From positions 1 through 58,905 of the forward strand of contig JABUFC010000014.1 in the NCBI GenBank assembly GCA_013314715.1: a stretch of 58,905 bases of DNA, given 5' to 3'. This document shows positions 8,642-18,418 of the stretch, in pieces (within the stretch, counting starts at the first letter, position 1; each line of letters begins with the position of its first letter). This stretch comes from Bacteroidales bacterium (lineage in GTDB: Bacteria > Bacteroidota > Bacteroidia > Bacteroidales > GWA2-32-17). A model generated the notes under the pieces. It made no database searches. It saw nothing but the letters and a program-made list of their open reading frames with translations, and was not told the origin of the DNA. The position numbers were made by a program, and so were the translations under genes.

Positions 8642-9133
8642 TTAAAGCACTTGCAGGTAATTTTTAGGTATTTGAACCACCAACGAAACAGGTAGTTCGG
8701 TAATCCTAAATAAAACCTTGTGCTTACCTTTCAACTCAATTACTTCGCCTTCGTAGCCCGAAAAAATGCCTTTTGTAACTTTTACTTTTTGACCAATTTC
8801 GATAGGAGTGGGGTAAGAGTTAAAAGAGTACGAAGAACTTGTAATAGCCTTGATCATATCCATTTCTTCGGGACTTATAATGGCAGGTTTGCCATCGAAC
8901 CAAACATATTTAACAACTCCGGATATGAAAAGACACTCATGATAAGTCTTAGGGGTAACACGAACAAAACAATAGGAACGAAATAGAGGCTCTTGTACCC
9001 ATTTTTTACGGTCTTTCCATTGGCGAAGTGTTTTTTGCAATGGCAAATAAGCTTCTATTCCTTTTTCGGTTAGAGCTGTAAATACTTTTTTTTCAAATCT
9101 CGAACGCACATACAAAGTGTGCCACTCTGCCAT
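8642..9133 (-). CDS. NusG-like transcription antiterminator (UpxY type)
   Basis: A specialised NusG paralog that binds RNA polymerase and promotes elongation through long polysaccharide operons. The NGN domain spans about residues 2-95 (MAEWHTLYVRSRFEKKV, then EAYLPLQKTLRQWKDRKKWVQ). A KOW domain follows at about 110-160 (GQKVKVTKGIFSGYEGEVIEL). I prefer the ATG at 9133 because it aligns with family starts; an in-frame ATG at 9178 would add 15 residues. It is the first gene of the sugar cluster, as UpxY proteins are in Bacteroides capsule loci, so it likely controls fcl through pseI. Confidence 0.85.
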   Translation of the reverse strand: MAEWHTLYVRSRFEKKVFTALTEKGIEAYLPLQKTLRQWKDRKKWVQEPLFRSYCFVRVTPKTYHECLFISGVVKYVWFDGKPAIISPEEMDMIKAITSSSYSFNSYPTPIEIGQKVKVTKGIFSGYEGEVIELKGKHKVLFRITELPVSLVVQIPKNYLQVL

Positions 9134-9264
9134 TGTTTTAACTTTTAAAGTTGCAGTAAAATTACTGAAAATTTTCATTTTTTAATATGACACTAAAATG
9201 GGTTATTAGGTTTCCCATGTTGAAAAGTTTTTGTATAACAATGTTTGAAATCTATAAATGCAAA

Positions 9265-9294
9265 TTTTGATATGAAATATTTAATGTACATTTG
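9265..9294 (+). promoter_or_regulatory. Promoter of fabD
   Basis: TTTTG at 9265-9269 and TACATTTG at 9287-9294, with a 17-base spacer, match the Bacteroidota -33/-7 pattern slightly short-spaced. The start codon is at 9320, leaving a leader of roughly 20 bases. Confidence 0.55.
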
Positions 9295-9319
9295 TGTCAA
9301 TTTTTAAAAAGTATTTTAT

Positions 9320-10189
9320 ATGAAAGCTTATGTATTTCCTGGTCAAGGTGCACAATTTCCTGGAATGGGTAAAGATTTATATGAAAATCATTCTTTAGCC
9401 AAAGAACTGTTCGAAAAGGCGAATGAAATTCTTGGTTTTCGCATTACCGATATTATGTTTAACGGTACCGAAGAAGAATTAAAGCAAACTAAAGTTACTC
9501 AGCCTGCAATTTTTTTGCATTCGGTCATATTAGCTAAAACCATGGGCGATGCGTTTAAACCCGAAATGGTGGCGGGTCATTCTTTAGGAGAATTTTCTGC
9601 ATTGGTTGCAGCCGATGCCATGACTTTTGAAGATGGATTACAATTGGTAGCTGCTCGTGCTATGGCTATGCAAAAAGCGTGCGAAAAAGAACCTTCAACA
9701 ATGGCTGCTATTCTCGGTATGGATGATGCTGTTGTTGAAGAAGTTTGTGCTTCAATAGATGACGTTGTTGTACCAGCTAATTATAATAGTCCTGGACAAT
9801 TAGTAATTTCTGGCAGCATATCGGGTATCGACAAAGCCATTGCTGCATTACAACAACGTGGAGCTAAACGTGCTTTAAAGTTGGTTGTTGGTGGTGCTTT
9901 CCATTCTCCTCTAATGGAACCTGCACGTGTTGAATTGGCTGCTGCTATTGAAAAAACAAATATAAAGGTTCCAATTTGCCCTATTTATCAAAATGTTACA
10001 GCCCTACCTGAAACTCAACCCGAAAAAATAAAAGCAAACTTAATAGCTCAGCTAACCGCACCTGTTCGCTGGACCCAAACCATACAAAACATGATTAAAG
10101 ACGGTGCTACCAGTTTTACTGAAGTTGGACCTGGACAAGTTTTGCAAGGATTGATTAAGAAAATAGACCGTAACGCTGTTATTGCTTAG
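9320..10189 (+). CDS. fabD: Malonyl-CoA:ACP transacylase
   Basis: Transfers malonyl groups from CoA to acyl carrier protein for fatty acid chain elongation. The 289-residue protein has the N-terminal FPGQGAQFPGMG (residues 6-17), the nucleophile elbow GHSLGEFSALV near 86-96 with the active serine, and the catalytic histidine in GAFHSPLMEPA near 193. The closing TEVGPGQVLQGLIKKI is typical. Length is normal. It has its own promoter and is followed by a strong terminator, so it is probably monocistronic, away from the usual fab cluster. Confidence 0.96.
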   Translation: MKAYVFPGQGAQFPGMGKDLYENHSLAKELFEKANEILGFRITDIMFNGTEEELKQTKVTQPAIFLHSVILAKTMGDAFKPEMVAGHSLGEFSALVAADAMTFEDGLQLVAARAMAMQKACEKEPSTMAAILGMDDAVVEEVCASIDDVVVPANYNSPGQLVISGSISGIDKAIAALQQRGAKRALKLVVGGAFHSPLMEPARVELAAAIEKTNIKVPICPIYQNVTALPETQPEKIKANLIAQLTAPVRWTQTIQNMIKDGATSFTEVGPGQVLQGLIKKIDRNAVIA

Positions 10190-10210
10190 TATTTCAGCAA
10201 AAAAGTATAG

Positions 10211-10247
10211 AAAATAGCAATGGACAAAAAACATTGCTATTTTTTTA
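10211..10247 (+). terminator. Rho-independent terminator after fabD
   Basis: A perfect 12-bp stem, AAAATAGCAATG (10211-10222) against CATTGCTATTTT (10232-10243), with a 9-base loop and a T-run. It lies 21 bases after the fabD stop. Confidence 0.85.
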
Positions 10248-10391
10248 TTCTGCCTAAAAAGAATTTAAATTTTAAAAACAAGCTTTTGTTTTATGGCATT
10301 GCCGTTTAAAGCTATATTTAAAAGCAGAAATGAATTTGCAAAAACAAATAAGTATAATTAAATTTTTTGTAGATTTGAGAAAAAAGTTGTT

Positions 10392-11915
10392 ATGTACATT
10401 TTATTGACCATTGTTATTGTTTTGTTGTTGATAATCATTGTATTAATATTTACTAAAAAAGAACAACAACAACCTGAAATTACCTCTAAACTTGAAATGT
10501 TAGATAAAGATTTGCAACGGTTAGAAAACCTGATACGCGATGAATTTACTCGTAATCGCGAGGAATCTCAAAAGTCATTCAAAGACAATCGCACGGAATT
10601 ATCTCAAACACTAACCAACTTTAGTGATTTGCTTACCAAATCGGTTGGCAACATGAATAATACCCAGAAGGAACAATTTGAACAATTTTCAAATCGCATA
10701 AAAGAACTTAGCGACATTTTCAACGAACGATTTAAATCGTTTCAAGAACAAATGAATGTTCAACTCAAAGAAAATAAAGAAGATTTAACCCGAAGTTTAA
10801 AAGTATTTCAAGAGAGCTTTAATCAAAGTGTTAAAGACTTCAACGATATCCAGATTCAAAAATTCAGCGACCTTAGTCTTAAGCAAGAGCAATTAAAACA
10901 AGAAACCGAACAAAAGCTCGATAAAATACGCGAAGTAGTAGAAAAGAAACTTGAAAGTATTCAACAAGAAAACACAAAGAAACTCGACGAAATGCGTGCA
11001 ACAGTGGATGAAAAACTCCAAACCACACTCGAAAAACGCTTGAGTGAATCGTTTAAATTGGTGAGCAATCGCTTAGAGCAAGTTCATAAAGGGCTTGGCG
11101 AAATGCAAAGCCTTGCTTCGGATGTAGGTGACCTCAAAAAGGTTCTTACGAATGTAAAACAGCGTGGTGTAATTGGCGAAATACAATTGGCATCTATTTT
11201 GGAAAACATATTATCGCCCGGTCAATACCAGAAAAATGTTAAAACCAAACAAAATTCGACCGAATATGTTGAATTTGCTATTGTTCTGCCCGGCAAAGAC
11301 GAAAATGGTAAACCCGTATACCTCCCAATTGACTCAAAATTTCCCAACGAAGATTACATACATTTAGTAGATGCTTACGAAAACGCCAATACCGACGAAA
11401 TAAAAAACTATACCATACGCTTGCAGAACGCTATACGCAAATCGGCAAAAGACATACACGACAAATATATAGAACCTCCTAATACCACTGATTTTGGCAT
11501 TTTGTTCTTGCCGACCGAAGGGCTTTATGCCGAGGTAGTTCGTCAAGTAGGGCTTATCGAAGAATTGAATCGCACTTATAAAATCATTATTGCAGGACCA
11601 ACTACATTAGCTGCCCTTTTAAATAGCCTACAAATGGGATTTAGAACTTTAGCTATAGAAAAGCGCAGTAGCGAAGTATGGAAAGTGCTTCAAGCCGTAA
11701 AAACTGAGTTCGGAAATTACAAAGATGTACTTATAAAAGCTAAGAAAAACATTGAAAAAGCTGGCGAAGAAATAGAAAAATTAGTAACCACACGAACCAA
11801 TAAGATACAACAAAAACTAAGAGATGTTACAGAACTGCCCGAAGAAGAAGCAAAAAACATTTTAGATACAACCAACGTAGAAAGCTTTGACGAAATATCT
11901 GAAGATGAAAATTAA
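10392..11915 (+). CDS. rmuC: DNA recombination protein RmuC
   Basis: RmuC limits DNA inversion and recombination between short inverted repeats in E. coli; its nuclease-like core is related to restriction endonucleases. In this 507-residue protein a single membrane anchor covers residues 1-22. A long coiled coil runs to about 250 with repeated charged heptads, and the conserved RmuC core occupies about 255-450 (VGEIQLASILENIL, LPIDSKFPNEDY, FLPTEGLYAEV). The start of the next gene lies inside its last codons. A TAGATTTG -7 box sits at 10370-10377, though I see no good -33 box. Confidence 0.92.
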   Translation: MYILLTIVIVLLLIIIVLIFTKKEQQQPEITSKLEMLDKDLQRLENLIRDEFTRNREESQKSFKDNRTELSQTLTNFSDLLTKSVGNMNNTQKEQFEQFSNRIKELSDIFNERFKSFQEQMNVQLKENKEDLTRSLKVFQESFNQSVKDFNDIQIQKFSDLSLKQEQLKQETEQKLDKIREVVEKKLESIQQENTKKLDEMRATVDEKLQTTLEKRLSESFKLVSNRLEQVHKGLGEMQSLASDVGDLKKVLTNVKQRGVIGEIQLASILENILSPGQYQKNVKTKQNSTEYVEFAIVLPGKDENGKPVYLPIDSKFPNEDYIHLVDAYENANTDEIKNYTIRLQNAIRKSAKDIHDKYIEPPNTTDFGILFLPTEGLYAEVVRQVGLIEELNRTYKIIIAGPTTLAALLNSLQMGFRTLAIEKRSSEVWKVLQAVKTEFGNYKDVLIKAKKNIEKAGEEIEKLVTTRTNKIQQKLRDVTELPEEEAKNILDTTNVESFDEISEDEN

Positions 11916-14169
11916 ATACCTCTTTTATTTTTTTCTACTTTCGATAATTCCCGCTAAAGCACAATCTGTGCTTGATTCCTTAACTCAATTAGTTCACAAT
12001 GCTTCGCATGATACTACTCGATGTCAATATCTACTTGAAATTGGTGACTTATATGAAAATCAAATTCCTGACAGTGCAATTTATTTTTATCAGCAAGCCG
12101 AAAAACTTTCGTGGAAAAATTTATTAAAAGTTAAGCTATTAAGCTCATCTGTTGCTAAAACTTTTGCCAACTTACATGCTAAAGCGCTTCGTTATAGGGC
12201 TATTGTACTGTTAAACAACAATAAAAAAGGACCTATAGTAGAATTACTTAATCGTTCGCTACTGTTTGAGAGGATAACGAAGAATAAAAAAGGCGAATCA
12301 GCCTGTTATTCTAACATAGGCGTTTTTTATCAAAACAGGGCTTTATACGAAAAGGCATTAGAATATTATTACAAAGCACTTTATTTAAGCGAACAAATAC
12401 AAGACAAAAAAGGATGCGCCAATCTTTATAATAATATTGCCAATATTCATAATTATCAATACGAAAACAAAAAAGCTCAAAGTTATTATTTGAAAGCAAT
12501 AAAACTATATAAAGAGCTTAATAACGATTATTTAGTGGCTCAAGGATACAATAATTTAGGTATTACATATAAAAATCAAAAAAAATATGGTATAGCAACT
12601 TCGTTGTTGAATCAAGCGTTGAATATTTACAAACAGTTTGAAGATATGGCAAGACAAGCTTCTTGCTATACCAATTTAGGAGTAATACAATACGAACAAA
12701 ATCATTACGATTCAGCTATTGTTTATTACACAAAAGCCATAAGATTGTATGAATTGAAAAAAGATAGCGAGGGATTGTTATTAAATTATGTGAATATTTC
12801 CGAATGTCTTATTGCTAAATACGATTCTCTAACAATCAAAAATCAAGAACTCCTATTTTTAGCAAAAGATTATTGTAATAAGGCTTTAAAATTAGCATAT
12901 AATAATTATTACATAAATGCAATTAGTTATTCGTTGATGAAAATATATGAACGGTTAAATAATAAATTAAAGGCATATGAATATGCAAAAATATACATAG
13001 CAACCAAAGACAGTCTTTTTTCTGAAGATAAAACCAAAGCTTTGGCACAAGCAGAGGCATTGTATAAAAACGAGAAACAACGATACATAATTGAAAAGTT
13101 TAATGCACAAAAAGCATTAAGCCAAAAAACGCTCGAAGCTCAACAAGCAACTAATGAAAAACAACGAACCATTATTGTTTCGGTCATAATAGGTCTTATT
13201 TTAGTAGGTGTGTTGTTGTTTGTTGTTGTATATTTTCTTCGTCTTAATCAAATTGCCAACCGAAAACTAACCATTAAAAATCATCAAATTACCAAACAAA
13301 AAGAAGAAATCGCTATTCAACGCGACGAAATAGCAAGCCAACGCGACATAGTAATGCAACAAAAAGCTCAAATTGAAGCTTATCATAAAGCATTAAAAGA
13401 TAGTATTTATTATGCCGAAAATATACAAAAAGCAACTTTACCTGGAGAAAATCATTTAAATCAATTACTTAAAAATTATTTTGTTCTTTATTTGCCGCGT
13501 GATATTGTTAGTGGCGACTTTTATTGGTCTTTTTCTAAAAACAATTTTATTTACTTGGCTGTTGCCGATTGTACTGGGCATGGGGTTCCTGGATCTTTGA
13601 TGAGTATGATGGCCATTTCTTACCTGAACGAGTTGATGCATTCGAAAGAGCAATTGCAAACCAACGAAATTTTAGATTTGCTTAGATCGCACATTATAAA
13701 ATCGTTTGGAAAGAGCGAAAATTCGGATAAAATGAAAGATGGACTCGACATTGTTCTTATAGCAGTGGATAGAAGCAAAAAAATTTTATACTTTTCGGGA
13801 GCCAATAATCCTCTTTACATAGTTAAGACAAATAAAAATTCTTCATTTGTAACCCATCAACTTATTGAACTCATTCCAGACAAAATGCCAGTGGGTTTTC
13901 ATACCCTTATGAAGCCATTTAGTCAACAAACCTATTTACTTGAAGACGGTGATATGCTTTATTTATCAACCGATGGATTTTCTGACCAATTTGGAGGACA
14001 AGAGGGTAAAAAACTTATGCGCAAACGTTTTAAAGAATTGCTACTAGAAACGGCCACTTTACCAATTACTGAGCAATGCAATTTTTTGAGACGAAAACTC
14101 TTAGATTGGAAAGGAAATTATCCTCAAACTGATGATATAACTGTTTTAGCATGGAAAATAAATGAATAG
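11905..14169 (+). CDS. TPR sensor with PP2C/SpoIIE phosphatase domain
   Basis: A signal peptide (MKIKYLFYFFLLSIIPAKA) is followed by about seven tetratricopeptide repeats to roughly residue 400 (for example NIGVFYQNRALYEKALEYYYKAL). Then come a transmembrane helix near 425-447, a short coiled coil, and a SpoIIE/PP2C-type serine phosphatase domain at about 520-750 (YLPRDIVSGDFYW, VADCTGHGVPGSLMSMM, YLSTDGFSDQFGG with metal-binding aspartates). The periplasmic TPRs probably sense or scaffold, while the cytoplasmic phosphatase acts on an anti-sigma antagonist-like protein. I chose the ATG at 11905, which overlaps rmuC by 11 bases and begins the signal peptide; an upstream start at 11887 would spoil it. 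Confidence 0.88.
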   Translation: MKIKYLFYFFLLSIIPAKAQSVLDSLTQLVHNASHDTTRCQYLLEIGDLYENQIPDSAIYFYQQAEKLSWKNLLKVKLLSSSVAKTFANLHAKALRYRAIVLLNNNKKGPIVELLNRSLLFERITKNKKGESACYSNIGVFYQNRALYEKALEYYYKALYLSEQIQDKKGCANLYNNIANIHNYQYENKKAQSYYLKAIKLYKELNNDYLVAQGYNNLGITYKNQKKYGIATSLLNQALNIYKQFEDMARQASCYTNLGVIQYEQNHYDSAIVYYTKAIRLYELKKDSEGLLLNYVNISECLIAKYDSLTIKNQELLFLAKDYCNKALKLAYNNYYINAISYSLMKIYERLNNKLKAYEYAKIYIATKDSLFSEDKTKALAQAEALYKNEKQRYIIEKFNAQKALSQKTLEAQQATNEKQRTIIVSVIIGLILVGVLLFVVVYFLRLNQIANRKLTIKNHQITKQKEEIAIQRDEIASQRDIVMQQKAQIEAYHKALKDSIYYAENIQKATLPGENHLNQLLKNYFVLYLPRDIVSGDFYWSFSKNNFIYLAVADCTGHGVPGSLMSMMAISYLNELMHSKEQLQTNEILDLLRSHIIKSFGKSENSDKMKDGLDIVLIAVDRSKKILYFSGANNPLYIVKTNKNSSFVTHQLIELIPDKMPVGFHTLMKPFSQQTYLLEDGDMLYLSTDGFSDQFGGQEGKKLMRKRFKELLLETATLPITEQCNFLRRKLLDWKGNYPQTDDITVLAWKINE

Positions 14170-14185
14170 TTTAAATATCAATAAT

Positions 14186-16192
14186 TTAGTTATTATAACC
14201 GAGCAATTTGAGGTTTTTATAAATAAAAATTAAGTCGTTAATTATTTTGTAATCTTTTGCGTACATAAAATTATATTCTTCGGCTTTGTTGGCATCAAAA
14301 CTTATGGGGAGTACCGATTTCTTAATTTGTGGAAGTATATTGCTTTGTGGTTGGGCATAACCGACCCATGTTTTTAAGCCTAATAAAACGGCAAAAATAT
14401 TTTTAACAAAACCGGCTTTTTGCTTAATGAAAAAGATAAAAATTGGTAAAAACAGCAAGAAAAATAAACCAATTGTAATATCGAGCAAACGTTTATTTCG
14501 CTTATTTATAGGTTGCGAAATAGAATTAATATAAATATCGAAAGTAGGTTCTTCTGAAAAGACTGTTTTGCTGCCAATGATAGCATCGCCTACAATTTTA
14601 AAGTCGAGATTATGGCTAGCAAAATACGCCATCTGTTCAATTATATTTTTAGGTGATATATCTTTAGAACAAAAAACAATTTCGTTTATTTTATGTATGC
14701 GAATAACTTCAGGCAAGTCATTTAAATTTCCAACTATTTCACTGCTTTTTTCATTATTTGGACTTACCCAAAGGATGGTATCGTACGATAACGAATTTTT
14801 TAGCAAAGATGATGTTCGAATATACTCGTCTTTGCTTCCAATTATTACAGCTCTTTTTCGTATATTTTGTCCGATATAAAAAAGTGGAATACGGCTATGT
14901 TTTAATAACCATCGGATTGCCGGGAATAGGGTAAACGAACCCATAATTCCCAAAAGTACAATAGCTCTTGAATATCTTAAATCTTCACTTAAAAGTGCAT
15001 AAAGGCTTAATAGCAATAGACTACCTAAGGTTAATCCTTTAAAAAGACTCGACCAACGAGGTCGTTGAGCATACAAGCCAGAGTAATATAAAGCAAAGAC
15101 TAACAACAGAGAATATACAGGTAAAACATATAATATAAACTTTTCGGGATATACACCCTCGTTGCCATATTTAATCTGTTCCCAAATTTGTGTAATAGCA
15201 TACAGCAATCCAAAAAAGAAAATAAAATCAAACAGTGGTATTGCAATTAGTATAATGACACGTTTTAGCAATGATAAAAAAGCTCGAAGCCAAATCGCTA
15301 TTTGAATAAAAAACGACATAATAATGCTTTGGTTTGAGCGAAAGTGTTTATTTGCAAAAATGGCCATTGCCGAATAAAACATACGTACATAATTAATACT
15401 TCCTTTTTTTGTGCTTTCGCCTTTGTAATGAATAATTGTTGTTCCGGGGAAATAATAATTCTTATAACCTGCTTGTTTTATGCGGAAAGATAAATCAACA
15501 TCTTCGCCATACATAAAAAAAGTTTCGTCGAGTAAGCCAATACTATTAAGAACACTTTTTCGTAATAACATAAATGCACCCGATAAAACATCGACTTCAT
15601 GGATAGAAAATTCGTCTAAATATCCTAAGTGATATTGATTAAAAAAAGGCGATTTTGGAAATAGTTTAGATAAGCCAGTAATTTTAAAAAATGCAACTTT
15701 AGGTGTAGGAAGCCCACGCTTCGATTCGGGTAGAAAATTGCCTTTGCCATCAATCATCCTAACGCCTAAACCTCCTGCGTCGAGACGATTGTCCATAAAA
15801 GTAATTACTTTTGATAAAGTGTCTTGTTCTAAAACGGTATCGGGATTTAAAAGTAAAATATATTCGCCTTTTGCTTGACTAATGGCTTGATTGTTTGCTT
15901 TAGAAAAACCAACATTGGTTTTATTTTCTATTAGTTTAACCCATGGAAATTGTTCTTTTATTAAGTAACAGGAACCATCAACCGAATGATTATCAACAAC
16001 AAAAACCTCAACCGGTTGCCCCAAATTATCAATGGCCAATTTTAGCGAATGGAGGCATTGCGACAAAAAAAACTTAACGTTGTAATTGACTATAACTACA
16101 CTTAGTTTCAAACTAAAAAAATTTATCGTAAAAGTATAGAAAAAAAGCAAAACAATTAACGTTCTAAAACCAGAAAATATTTTACAAACCAA
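14186..16192 (-). CDS. GT2 glycosyltransferase fused to membrane/sugar-transferase-like region
   Basis: Residues ~29-275 form a family 2 glycosyltransferase of the rhamnosyltransferase (WbbL) kind: SVVIVNYNVKFFLSQCL, VVDNHSVDGSC, LLLNPDTVLEQDTL and MYGEDVDLSFRIKQAGY. Several membrane helices follow (about 290-430). Next comes a CoA-binding-like fold (KRAVIIGSKDEYIR) and a region resembling polyprenyl sugar transferases (NKRLLDITIGLFFLLFLPIFIFF, LGLKTWVGY), but without the full catalytic motif set. It probably builds lipid-linked surface glycan. The true start is uncertain: the family begins at about residue 28 (LKLSVVIV), where the codon is TTG. Convergent with the TPR gene. Confidence 0.8.
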   Translation of the reverse strand: MVCKIFSGFRTLIVLLFFYTFTINFFSLKLSVVIVNYNVKFFLSQCLHSLKLAIDNLGQPVEVFVVDNHSVDGSCYLIKEQFPWVKLIENKTNVGFSKANNQAISQAKGEYILLLNPDTVLEQDTLSKVITFMDNRLDAGGLGVRMIDGKGNFLPESKRGLPTPKVAFFKITGLSKLFPKSPFFNQYHLGYLDEFSIHEVDVLSGAFMLLRKSVLNSIGLLDETFFMYGEDVDLSFRIKQAGYKNYYFPGTTIIHYKGESTKKGSINYVRMFYSAMAIFANKHFRSNQSIIMSFFIQIAIWLRAFLSLLKRVIILIAIPLFDFIFFFGLLYAITQIWEQIKYGNEGVYPEKFILYVLPVYSLLLVFALYYSGLYAQRPRWSSLFKGLTLGSLLLLSLYALLSEDLRYSRAIVLLGIMGSFTLFPAIRWLLKHSRIPLFYIGQNIRKRAVIIGSKDEYIRTSSLLKNSLSYDTILWVSPNNEKSSEIVGNLNDLPEVIRIHKINEIVFCSKDISPKNIIEQMAYFASHNLDFKIVGDAIIGSKTVFSEEPTFDIYINSISQPINKRNKRLLDITIGLFFLLFLPIFIFFIKQKAGFVKNIFAVLLGLKTWVGYAQPQSNILPQIKKSVLPISFDANKAEEYNFMYAKDYKIINDLIFIYKNLKLLGYNN

Positions 16193-16211
16193 TTTAAATT
16201 TATTATTTCAA

Positions 16212-16242
16212 TTGCAAGAGTTAAAAAAATTATCTATGTTTG
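16212..16242 (+). promoter_or_regulatory. Promoter of metallopeptidase gene
   Basis: TTG at 16212-16214, a 20-base spacer and TATGTTTG at 16235-16242 fit the Bacteroidota consensus; the ATG follows at 16268. Confidence 0.6.
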
Positions 16243-16267
16243 ACCGAGAAATTTAAATTTATAAACT

Positions 16268-18328
16268 ATGAATAAACACTATTTTTTGCTAATTATGTTA
16301 TTTTCAGCTTTGTTTTTAACCCATTGCAAATTAGAGAAAAAAGGAGAAATTATGAGTAAAAAAGCATTGTCTGAACAAATTATACAACAAACGATTGATA
16401 CGTTGTCGGCATATTGTGGAAACGATAAAAATAGGTTGTCGTTGATTGAAAAAGGAGTTAAACAAGCAGCTGCCTTGTGGGATACTACTGATGGAAATGA
16501 TGCTGTTTTTTTTGATTTTTGCAAAAACAATTATGCAAAAGACGACTTTGCGAGAAAAGTTTTATTCGAAAAAATTTCACACAATCTCGAAGTTTTGTAT
16601 GGCAATTTTAATCGAATTACCATTGAATTATTAAAGCCTTTACATTTATCGGGGCATGATATTCAGCCAATTGATGAAATGTTTGGGTCTTATAACGTAG
16701 GCGCTCACCTGACCGACGATTTATTTGCTAACAAAGTAGCTTTTATTACCATACTCAACTTTCCAAATTTTACACTTAAAGAAAAAAATGAATTAGGACA
16801 ACAATGGTCAAGACTCGAATGGGCTTATGCAAGATTAGGCGATGTCTTTACAAGTCGTGTGCCTTCGCATATATTACAACATATGAACAATGTGCTTACC
16901 AAAGCCGATACATATATTAGCGAATATAATATATACATGGGTAAGGTAATTGATAATAACAAACAGCATCTTTTTACACCAGATATGAAACTAATTACTC
17001 ATTGGGGACTACGCGACGAACTAAAGTCGAATTATGCCGATAAAGAAAAGGGATTAAATAAACAAAAAATAATTTATGAAATAATGAAACACATTGTTTA
17101 TCAAGATATCCCTCAAGAAGTTATAAATAACGATCAATATGATTGGAATCCTTTCGAAAATAAAATATACGCTGGAAATACAATGATTAATTCAAAAGCA
17201 GAACCAAATACTCGTTATGAACATTTGCTAAATATATTCCATGCTATGCAAATGATCGATCCTTATAGTCCACAATATCCTACCTATATTCAACGAAAAT
17301 TTGAAGGTGAAATGGAAATGCCACAAGAAGAAGTCGAACAATTATTTATTAATTTTATTACATCGCCACAAATAAAACAAGTAGCCGAACTCATTTCAAA
17401 ACGTCTAGGACGCTCGTTAGAGCCATTCGATATCTGGTACGATGGATTTAAATCGCGTAGTGCCATTTCAGAAGATATTTTAACCGAAAAAACTCGCAAA
17501 CTATTTCCTAATACAACCGCTGTACAAAATTACCTGCCTACTATTTTAACTAAATTAGGCTTTGACAAAAACAAAGCACAAGAAATAGTTTCGCATATAA
17601 CTGTTGATGCTTCTAGGGGAGCAGGCCATGCATGGGGAAGTGAAATGAGAGGCGATAATGCACGCTTACGAACTCGTATTGGCGAAAAAGGGATGGATTA
17701 CAAAGGATATAATATTGCAGTTCATGAATTTGGTCATAATGTTGAACAAACTTTGTCGTTGTACGATGTCGATTATTACATGTTAAAAGGGATACCCAAT
17801 ACAGCATTTACAGAAGCTTTAGCATTTATTTTCCAAAAACGCGATTTAGATTTATTAGATATGAAAGACAATAGCCAAGAAAAATTTTCAATGATGACCT
17901 TAGATAATGTCTGGGCTTGTTACGAAATTATGGGTGTCTCGTTAGTAGATATGAATGTTTGGAAATGGTTGTATGCTCATCCTAATGCTACAAAAGAAGA
18001 TTTAAAAAATCAAGTAATAACAATAGCAAAAGACATATGGAATAAATATTATGCACCCATTTTTGGCAAGAAAGATGAACCCATATTAGCTATATATTCT
18101 CATATGATTGATGCTCCTTTATATTTATCGGCCTATCCAATTGGGCATGTTATCGATTTTCAGATAGAATCATACATTAAAGATAAATCGTTTGCAAAAG
18201 AAATAACACGCATTTATACGCAAGGACGATTAACTCCCGATATTTGGATGAAAAAAGCGGTTGGACAACCCATATCAACAGACCCAATGTTAAAAGCTGC
18301 TGACGAAGCTTTAAAAATTATTAAATAA
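16268..18328 (+). CDS. Gluzincin-type metallopeptidase lipoprotein
   Basis: A 686-residue protein exported as a lipoprotein: hydrophobic leader and lipobox LTHC with the cysteine near residue 20. A zinc site of the HExxH plus E type is visible: VHEFGHNVEQ (histidines 486 and 490) and the third ligand candidate E516 in FTEALAF. This spacing resembles M3-like oligopeptidases, but the rest of the sequence, mostly helical, does not let me name a family. It likely degrades peptides in the periplasm or at the outer membrane surface. It has its own promoter at 16212-16242. Confidence 0.7.
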   Translation: MNKHYFLLIMLFSALFLTHCKLEKKGEIMSKKALSEQIIQQTIDTLSAYCGNDKNRLSLIEKGVKQAAALWDTTDGNDAVFFDFCKNNYAKDDFARKVLFEKISHNLEVLYGNFNRITIELLKPLHLSGHDIQPIDEMFGSYNVGAHLTDDLFANKVAFITILNFPNFTLKEKNELGQQWSRLEWAYARLGDVFTSRVPSHILQHMNNVLTKADTYISEYNIYMGKVIDNNKQHLFTPDMKLITHWGLRDELKSNYADKEKGLNKQKIIYEIMKHIVYQDIPQEVINNDQYDWNPFENKIYAGNTMINSKAEPNTRYEHLLNIFHAMQMIDPYSPQYPTYIQRKFEGEMEMPQEEVEQLFINFITSPQIKQVAELISKRLGRSLEPFDIWYDGFKSRSAISEDILTEKTRKLFPNTTAVQNYLPTILTKLGFDKNKAQEIVSHITVDASRGAGHAWGSEMRGDNARLRTRIGEKGMDYKGYNIAVHEFGHNVEQTLSLYDVDYYMLKGIPNTAFTEALAFIFQKRDLDLLDMKDNSQEKFSMMTLDNVWACYEIMGVSLVDMNVWKWLYAHPNATKEDLKNQVITIAKDIWNKYYAPIFGKKDEPILAIYSHMIDAPLYLSAYPIGHVIDFQIESYIKDKSFAKEITRIYTQGRLTPDIWMKKAVGQPISTDPMLKAADEALKIIK

Positions 18329-18418
18329 CCATAATGCAATTGTTTTTCTTGCTCAAATTTATTTTATTTGTATTAACAGTAATGGTCTGCGTTAGCTTGT
18401 TTTCAATATTTTAAAAAT

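Noticed and set aside
9189-9226. ATGGG/CCCAT repeat between fabD and the NusG-like gene
   Set aside because: Only five bases per arm; too short to support an operator.
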